NCBI GenBank assembly: GCA_032622095.1
Contig: CP136061.1
Span: 230,328,944-230,392,943, forward strand
DNA: 64,000 nt
Reading direction: 5' to 3'
From: Siphonodentalium dalli
Lineage: Eukaryota; Mollusca; Scaphopoda; Gadilida; Siphonodentaliidae
The notes beneath the pieces are model-generated. The model ran no database searches, had not been told where the DNA came from, and was given only the letters and a program-made list of their open reading frames with translations. The position numbers and the translations under genes were made by a program. Shown here piece by piece: positions 56,086 through 64,000 of the stretch (its first letter is position 1; each line of letters starts with the position of its first letter).

Positions 56086-58200
56086 ATCAACGCAAAAAAC
56101 ACAAATGAATCCACCAGTTAACGTGGTTGATTAAATAGTATTTAAGATAGCACGGAACTGTTCTACAATCATAGCACTTGGTATTCTCAGATTTGTGTGG
56201 AGGCCATACTAGATTTTTATGAACGAAAAAACCGGAAGTCATGACGTTAACAGTGCCATTCAATAACTGGCCACTAGCCAACCCACTGTTAGAAATCTGA
56301 CCTCGGGTTGGACACCCACCTTGAAAAAGTCAGCTGTAAATACATGGTCATTACACACCAGACTTCATATCGATGGGATGGTTCTGTACATTACTGTACA
56401 TTATGTTATTCGTTATGTTCTATATATTATCTTAACTCTTAAAATAAATCAAAATGTTCAATTCAAAGTATCTAAAATTGTCGTATCTGAAACCACCGAA
56501 AACACAAATCAGCCCAAAAAACCCTAAACTACCACAGCTACATAACCTTAACACATACTTTGCGGCATCTCTTTGAAGAAGGGATTAGTCACACCTGACC
56601 CGAAATCCACGCCATCGGCGAAGTGGGAATCTCCCTTATTTTATACACGATGCAAACCCACGGTGATAGTGTTTAATGCACATTTGTCTTCACAAATGAC
56701 TAAGAACTGAAACTGTCATCCTGTACATGTACAAGACTCTTGCGAAAATATTTTTGTCAGTTTTGAATTCGTGCAGGTACATGTAGGTGCGCGAATTTAA
56801 CACTGAGCGAAAATAATACTGCGCCAAATTAAATACGAGTAAGGGGTAGTATATATACATCCGTCTGTTGTGGAGCGCTGCATCACTTTCGCTTTTCACA
56901 ATGCACCTTGTTCGGGATAAAATTACATTTTGGCGAACAATTTATTATGAATGTCATGCAAGCTTATTGTGACTTCCGTAATCTTGACTTTCAACATACA
57001 GATGCAACCAATCGGCAGGCAACATGATCTGGTGAATCTGTCATTCCGACGCGTGGCAAACTTGGGACGCTTCTCTGCGTTTTAGAGCATGCCACTCAGA
57101 TACACTTGGTGCATATATGTCAAGTTAAAATAATACTCACGTCTACATAAATACAAGAAAACTAAGATGCATGCATCAGGTCACCCATGAACTATTTAGC
57201 AATAGAATAATTCAGTTCGGTTGCGGTTTCACAACGTTACAACTGACATACGATTACACAAGACACACCTTGAATGTGGAACTGTGTAAGAGTGAATATT
57301 AATGTTCTAAATCCCATGTTTCACCTTTAGTTGTGATTGGGGGAGGGGGGTGTGTCGTACTTTATTAACACGCAAGTAGTGTAATTAAGTACGGGTAATT
57401 AGAAGTAACAAATCGTTTAGTTTCTATCGTATCGACTGAAAGGGGTGAGCAGATTATTGGTGATGAATGTTCTCGTTAGCTGTCAATATAATATGCATAT
57501 TTGCCCCGTTACGTTTATACACTGTAGCATTGGCGGGCCAGAGTGTGTTGACATGTTAATTGTTTGGTTCATTAATAACAGATCAGCGGGGATTTGTCGT
57601 GAAAACGTACACGTATACGTGGAAATATGCTACGGTTACGGTTAAATTAATGGTTCTTCTATTACACCACCGTGTATACTCGGTTTAAATAGGTATATTA
57701 TATAGGGACGTGTGCTCAATTTTGGTGTGGACCGATGATCGAAAAAACTAAATCGGAGGTAAATGTCGCAGGCCGGAGGACCATTTTTTCAATAATTTTT
57801 AAAGAAATTGAGCAGTTGCAACAGAAGCAGCAAAAAAGGGTGTACAATTGGCAAATGATGAGGGGCGGTGTGACGTGTAACTAGGATTGAAATTAGATAT
57901 GCAATTTGGAGATTATTGGATGAGGGATGTTATATTAATTATATTAAAGGGACGAGAGGGTTTAGTTGTCGAAAATATTTGTTCCAAACACCGTAAACAG
58001 ATCAATATTAAAACGCATACATTTTGGTTCAAATATACGATCACTATCCCTTAAAGGAATACGGTCCTGAAAAAAACAATATTATTTTCTTTCAATATAC
58101 CGATAATATATATATAAAATGTCCATTGGGCGCATATAATGTAATATTGGGCCGCCAATCGTTATTTTTATAACGATTAAAAAAAAATTCCGAAGTTAGC
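56086..58200. other. Non-coding stretch
   Basis: No gene recognised. Short repeats shared with 49.07 kb and 49.6 kb lie at about 56790 and 56570. Confidence 0.4.
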
Positions 58201-58224
58201 CGAAGATTTTGTTGTAGACGAAGT

Positions 58225-58294
58225 CACGTGATCATCAGCCCGATCACGTGATTGTCACATGTAAACAGAAGCATAGCACGTGATCGATCACGTG
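58225..58294. promoter_or_regulatory. Cluster of four CACGTG E-boxes
   Basis: CACGTG occurs at 58225, 58245, 58277 and 58289 (the last two as GCACGTGATCGATCACGTGG), with a CACATG at 58257. A CpG-rich stretch (GCGACGGCGG, CGATCGCGGCC, GTCGCG) follows to about 58430. It looks like a binding site cluster for bHLH-ZIP factors, but no gene start is visible next to it. Confidence 0.35.
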
Positions 58295-58699
58295 GTAACT
58301 CATTGACAACGCATAGATACGCGACGGCGGTATTTTAAGTTTGCATGTAGTCGATCGCGGCCTTTGACGATTGTCGCGTTATCACACTGCGAATGCAAAA
58401 CTTCGCCGAAACATCGCCTTTCTCGTAATTAAATGTCGATCTTTATCGTGTTATTATTACTATTATTATATGTATCGCGATGTGTTGTTACTATAAAGCC
58501 ATGCCCGTATATTATTCAGTTTTGCGCGCATTTATCTATATAAACACGTGCTCGTGTTTATATATATTTTTTCGTTACCGGAATAGTCCAAGTTATATTA
58601 TATATGCATATCAAGATTGTATATATACGCGAAGACTTGCACAGTTATTAGGCAATTATCATCTCGTAAACATTCCAATTTCCAGATGCCATTAGTCGT

Positions 58700-59520
58700 G
58701 TGTCAATAAAGAGCGTTTCGTTTTAATTATCGTAACGCGGTAAAACAACACACAATTGGTTTATTGCTGTCGGATTTAATCAATTATAATCAAGTCATTC
58801 ATTACCAATATGATATGTTCATTTTTCCTTGGTTATGAATCATGTAATTATTTGGGCAATATGGTGTTTATATATATTTCGGAATATTGCTTCCCCCACC
58901 CCAAAACAATCTAGCCGACTGTCACTGATGGAAATTCACTACATCTATGCATCGCTATTGACCTATTAAATTAGCACTCTAGCGATGCGGTCTATTGAAT
59001 ATCCAGGTCATAAATCGACCTCTATGTGGCAATTACGCATACCAATAGGGTTATAAACATCCAATCATATATAACACTTTTTGAAGGAGGGATAATACTC
59101 CGGTTTAATATGGAATCACATATTCAAGTGCTCTTTATTCGCAATATATCGTAATAGTGAACGCTCTTTATTGCGTCAAGGTAAAGGGACTCGACTTAGA
59201 ACAGTTGTCATCGTGATTGTTTTTACTGATTACACCAATACAGGTCAATACATGTACACGAACTTCCGATATGCATGCTTTATATATCCTTCCAAGTCAT
59301 AGCAATTTCCGCTTTATTAAACTCTTTTTATTCGTACCATATTAGGAAAACTCTTAACATGGAACGCTCTTTATGGAGCCATGGTGAAGGAAATGGGGAA
59401 TCGACTAAGAATAGTTGTTATCGTGATTTATTCAACATACTCTCCACTTTAACTGCAATTGTATGTATTCGTAACCATGACTGACTTGTCAAATTAAACG
59501 CTCTTTATGTGGTATATGTA
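58700..59520 (+). repeat. Scattered AACGCTCTTTAT words
   Basis: ATAAAGAGCG or its complement occurs near 58709, 59165, 59361 and 59497, with a variant (GTGCTCTTTATTCG) near 59130, in otherwise diverged sequence; related to the MITE family at 60300. Confidence 0.45.
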
Positions 59521-60299
59521 ATCTGTTTCTGATGATTGCGCAACGGGTTTCCCACAGAAATACCGCCAAATGGCACGTAAACGAACATCGTTTGGAAATG
59601 AATACAGCATTATACCTAACTGAGAGTCACTAGACCGGCCACAGCCGAAAACACTGCATTTATATGGCAATGTTACGAATGAATGATTGTAAATACGGGA
59701 CACTCGGGGCATATATACGGAAAATTAAAACAACATCGTGAACACGCGCCCGAATAGAGTTCACATGCCTGCTCATGTTTTTATAAGCTTTATTTTTGAC
59801 CCGAAAGTGTTACCTACCCCGCTCAATCGGCCTTCTATAGTTTTTTTGTCAAAACAATAACTTTCCAAACAGCGCTTAAGACAAATCACAAGTGAATATA
59901 ACTCACCGCGCGATGACAATTAACCATGTGTACACAATGCTATTGATATGCCCCGCATTAATTCCATCACGCTCACGAGCTGATGTCTATTCCGGATTTT
60001 CCATCGTCATATAGGTAGACACAAATAACTCCGATTCCGTGTTTTTAATTAGTTTACCTCGCTTGACGTCATGCGAGGTTTTGCGACGGAGATAGCCGAC
60101 AACCGGTGGCGGTATTATTTATTTATTTCTCGGCTTAATTATTACGCGATTTTTATGGGACTTGGATTATTGTGATCACAATAGGGGTGGCTTTCCGATA
60201 GAGTTTTGTTGTTTCATGAGCACTGTAATCCCTTAAACATCATGCTTACATAAAGACCTACTAAATTTTACCTAAACAAGAGTCTGATTGTGTTATAGA

Positions 60300-60560
60300 A
60301 GGCAGCATAATGCTACTGGCTAATCACACACAAATGGTATAAACGCTCTTTATTATTTCCAAATAAGGAATTGAGCAACAAAGAACGCTCTTTATGTTTA
60401 CCATCATAATATAAAGAAACACCAGGAAAGTAACTTTTTATGCTTTGTTTACATAACAGTCGGCAAATTTACGACTATAACATAATGTTTATGAGATATT
60501 TCTCATTTGTATATTAACAAAGTCTGTCTATATTTGAATATTATTTCGTTTGTAGCGGTG
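60300..60560 (+). mobile_element. ATAAAGAGCG-family MITE, uninterrupted copy
   Basis: CTGGCTAATCACACACAAAT, AACGCTCTTTAT at 60345 and 60387, GAAAGTAACTTTTTATGC, TTTGTTTACATAACAG, TATGAGATATTTCTC, AAAGTCTGTCTATATTT. It shows the undisturbed arrangement used to infer the insertion at 9957. Confidence 0.7.
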
Positions 60561-60569
60561 GAAATATGT

Positions 60570-61540
60570 TGATTTAAACAATATTTTATTTCTTCCCAAA
60601 ATTATATAATTATAAAACATGACACATGTATGAATAGAAGACAAGAAGGGAGGAAGAGGATTTGACAACAAGCATCAGATGCTTATATAGAGCCATCTCC
60701 TCAGAGGAGAATAGATTACATATAGTGTTCAGTGAGAAGTGGAAGTTAAGATTAAGTGATAGGAAGAGATACAGAACATGATTAGAAGATAAATGAACAG
60801 TTGGGTGAGAACAGAGGAAAATATGTTCACATGATACCCACCAAGGCCTTCATTTCGGCCAATTTGGCCGGTTACTTCATGTGACTTTTTCATCTGACGT
60901 GTGTCGGAATAATGATATGGAGGATTTATGTAAATGTTAGCCCAAACTACATTTCCAAGTAACGATGGTTTTGTTGTTTATTTTGAGGAATAATACCGCG
61001 TCAGATGAATTCAGCCCAAAAATATGTTAACAGTTGTCGTGTAAAACATTCGGCAGTAAGTTAGCGTTATTTAGTATTTGTGGATGTCCTTCAACATGGG
61101 GAAAATAGACTACTGCGCTTGAACGAGCATGTGAATTGTCGTTTTTAATGTATAGCAACTTTATAATCAATAACAGAGGCATTCTCTGTCAAATAAGGTC
61201 GCTCTATTTACGATACCAATTGGGGAACTTTGTGAATTAAATTACGCGTAAACTTAACCTGCTGCAAATAGAAAAGGTGTCGGAATCGGTGTACTCGCCT
61301 CATGGCTAACTCGCCCCAATCGGCGAGTGCCAACTCGGAATAAAAGGCCAACTCGGAATAAAAGATGCATACGGGGTGTTATATGGCGTTTGGTCCGTTG
61401 TTTCTCAATGAATATTATTGAAATTTGGTGTATATGTCCGGGCTGGGACATGGAATACAACAACGTTTGAATTGTTTTTAAATTTACAAATTTGTTGATT
61501 TTATTCATTTTGTTTTCGTTCTGAAACACACTATAAAGTG
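60570..61540. other. Non-coding stretch with a purine-rich segment
   Basis: 60630-60830 is purine-rich (GAAGACAAGAAGGGAGGAAG) and ends before GGCCTTCATTTCGGCC. CCAACTCGGAATAAAAG is doubled at 61329-61362. No gene. Confidence 0.35.
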
Positions 61541-61550
61541 TATATAATAT

Positions 61551-61850
61551 AATAACGAACACGAGACATACATAATTTATAAACTGTTAACAAAAGATAT
61601 CAAATTCAATACATGACAAAGATGACTCAGTGGAGTTTATAAAGTGAACATAAAAACATTGAGGTAAGAATCTTTTTAAGGAATGCAACTTTATTTAATG
61701 ATAATAAACACATAAATTAAAATAACAAACATGAGACATACATGATTTATAAACTGTTAACAAAAGATATCAAACTCAATACATGACAAAGATGACTCAG
61801 TGAAGTTTATAAAGTGAACATAAAAATATTAAGGTAAAAATCTTTTTAAG
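61551..61850 (+). repeat. 170-bp tandem duplication
   Basis: AATAACGAACACGAGACATA begins unit 1 at 61551 and AATAACAAACATGAGACATA begins unit 2 at 61721. Both contain TTATAAACTGTTAACAAAAG and GACAAAGATGACTCAGTG. Only a few substitutions separate them. Confidence 0.9.
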
Positions 61851-61859
61851 CATTACTAA

Positions 61860-63400
61860 ACCGTTTAGCACAGTCCACTTCACTCATCCGATCATCACTA
61901 AACTTGATATTTATCTTGATATTGATCTATCAGATGAGAGCTATCAAATATTTTTTTTATTTTATAGGAAAAAATGGTCGCCAGCGGCCATATTACATTT
62001 ACGTTATATGTTATCGCGTCATGTCGATATCTAGTATTAGTTAGAAATTTCACCTTTCCAGATTCATAATTGCTCCATTGACTGTAACAGATGGAATTAT
62101 TCCCCTCTTCGGATAGAGTGTCACTGAAACTTTATTTTGTCAGACTGTCTGTATAGTCACTGATTATATATGGCAATAATCTGTAATAAGATGTAGCACT
62201 ATTTTATTTTATATTTACATGCAGTGCTGTTTTTATACAACAATTTTAACCCCCCCTAGATCATCATGTGATCGACCATACATCGCGCGAGGACCTGGTT
62301 GAATTAAGGGGGGTTTTATGGATAACTTCTGTCCTCAAGCTAGATTATACTTATGACATTTAATGGCATATATGTTTCTAACGTGGAGGGTTAGATATGC
62401 TTGAGACACCAACACTCTTCAATTCACACCAAGTTATCAGCTGTCATATTCGGATATTAGAACCGATAGCCATGATATATGGTTTATTTTGTGTATACTA
62501 GTAATATTGTTATTTTCAGTACCTTTATATACCAGTACTGTGTATAACAATGCATATAAATTAATCCATGTATACATGTATATTGATTCAACGGATTCAG
62601 TGGTTTTGTCCATAAGTCTATCAAATATGCGGGGAAAACATGGCCACAAGCAGTACACCCTGTTAAATTTCGAATTTGAATCAATTGGCGCACCCTGCAG
62701 CCAGCTTTTATTGGAGAACTTTTTCTCACGTGGATAGTTTGGGTCACCGCTAGATGTGAGCCATGTTTTGTTCTCAAGCTGTCCTTGTGAAGACATCACT
62801 GCCAGCGGTGATCTGGAATTTTACTATTTTTATGGCTAAATAATTTGGTTGATCCTACAGACGACACCCCTTGTCCGATCGTCACCAGATTCCACAATGA
62901 TCTTCTGGATAACCAGGGTGAGAGTAATCTAATTTTCCCGAATTTCGTTAAAAAACATTACCACAGGCAGCAATTTGGTATCTTACTGTTTGATCCTCTT
63001 TTGCGTGACTGAATTGTTTAGCAACTGTACAGCCATATCCCTCATCTGATAGTCACCACACTTTATATTGATTTTCGGGCTGACAACTAGATGGGAGCTA
63101 TCGAATGCTTTGAATTTTTTTGGAAAACATTGTCGCCAGCAGTCATCTTCTATTTTGGTTTTTATATACATGTATATCTCTTCATTCGGATAGTCAGTAT
63201 TACGTAGGTACTTCAACTTTCCGCATTCCTGTCATCATTTGAAATATACAAATTTACCTGATACCATGCACCCTTCAAAATTTGTTTCGTCGTATCTATT
63301 TTAATGACCCGTATGGTAATATTGATACAGATATATTTGTCAAACATTTCTTTGAACAATATACAGGTATTTAGTTTGTAACTAAATCTAGAAATATATA
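61860..63400. other. Diverged AAGATGGC-type fragments and non-coding DNA
   Basis: AATGGTCGCCAGCGGCCATA (about 61974), ACATGGCCACAAGCAG (about 62637) and GTCGCCAGCAGTCATCTT (about 63131) are degenerate monomer pieces. No gene. Confidence 0.4.
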
Positions 63401-63402
63401 AT

Positions 63403-64000
63403 AGTAGCTGGTGGACCCTACTTCGTCCGGGATGTTCCCCTCTGATTTTCGGAGAATTGCGCAATTTAACCTTGAATTGACCATTTTAAAGGTGAACGTC
63501 ATGTCGGGTCACGATTTGACCCGTCCAAAACACTCCCCGGACAAAAGTCACGACAAAAATACTCGTCGAAATCCACCCGGCTTTACCCGATTTGACCTTG
63601 AATTGACAATTTTGAATGTCAAGATCAGGTCAGGGTCATAATTTGACCCACCCGAAACACTCCTGGGACAAAAGTAACAGTAGGTATTATATTTCGTTGA
63701 AATACTTCCGTTTTACCAGATTTGACCTTGAATTGATCTTTTTGAATGTCAAAGTCAGGTCGGGATCAAGATTTGACCCGTCCGAATAGTCCAGAAACAT
63801 GCCTACATCAGCACGTTCGAGAACATGGTCCCACGTGAAATTGGACCCGTCCATATTGCTCCCGGGATCGAAGTAGTCCTACACACAATTTTTTAGTCGG
63901 ATCGGTCAAGGTCCAGAAACATGCCTATGAGCGAGGTAAGTTGACACGTTAAATACCAAATCCGAGTCGGATCAGTCGAGCAGTGTTAGAGTCTATAACA
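63403..64000 (-). mobile_element. Helitron-like element, inverted copy, cut by the window edge
   Basis: On the - strand it contains GTTATAGACTCTAACACTGC, CGATCCGACT, ATAGGCATGTTTCTGGAC, GGGCGGGTCC-like GGACGGGTCCAATTTCACG and CCCGGGAGCAATATGG, in the order of copy 2 at 8217. It ends CATCCCGGACGAAGTAGGG, then CCACCAGCTACT. The start lies beyond 64000. Confidence 0.6.
63465..63790 (-). repeat. Three 126-130-bp tandem units inside the Helitron-like copy
   Basis: TTTGACCTTGAATTGA begins units at 63465, 63591 and 63721 (+ strand), each followed by AATGTCA.G.CAGGTC and GATTTGACCCGTCC. Confidence 0.85.

Overview
This is eukaryotic, AT-rich genomic DNA from a repeat-laden invertebrate genome. The best guess is a mollusc, probably a bivalve. 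The reasons are many ACATGTAC-type words, a DD3-3-family gene, non-LTR retrotransposons whose ORF1 carries zinc knuckles and an esterase-like domain, a Crypton-type tyrosine recombinase relic, Helitron-like tails, and many small inverted-repeat elements. The species assignment is inference. No rRNA, convincing tRNA or CRISPR array was seen.

Left part (1-13.2 kb): the 3' portion of one host gene on the + strand. Seven exons (452-617, 1131-1235, 3435-3491, 3932-4224, 5769-5840, 8714-8900, 12995-13187) join in one open frame through canonical GT-AG introns and end at a TAG. The product matches DD3-3 (first described in Dictyostelium, widespread in invertebrates). The introns hold a 20-bp minisatellite, several hairpin/MITE elements, two head-to-tail Helitron-like elements and an antisense 268-codon ORF.

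Middle (13-42 kb): no recognisable host gene. The stretch holds repeats. A cluster of short GGAGG/CCTCC palindromes lies at 15.05-15.6 kb and an AAGATGGC-type array at 21.3-22.6 kb. A TIR element with a 6-bp duplication lies at 22.9-23.4 kb. A broken Crypton-like recombinase (26.1-27.4 kb, - strand) is flanked by direct repeats that each contain a large palindrome. A 1.17-kb inverted repeat lies at 31.76-32.93 kb. At 37-42 kb there is a deeply nested composite: a foldback-like element with terminal inverted 16-bp arrays was split by a TA-target element, which itself holds further TA- and TTAA-target insertions.

Right part (42-64 kb): a 70-bp perfect palindrome with a 9-bp direct repeat, then a 5'-truncated LINE (43.8-45.9 kb) sandwiched exactly between two about 1.42-kb copies of the same sequence that differ by about 1%, the geometry of a very long target-site duplication. 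At 49.8-55.6 kb (- strand) lies an apparently full-length LINE with open ORF1 and ORF2 in the same frame, separated by one UGA. It abuts an older LINE remnant (55.6-56.1 kb). The remainder is non-coding: an E-box cluster near 58.2 kb, a 170-bp tandem duplication near 61.6 kb, and a third Helitron-like copy (- strand) running off the right edge.
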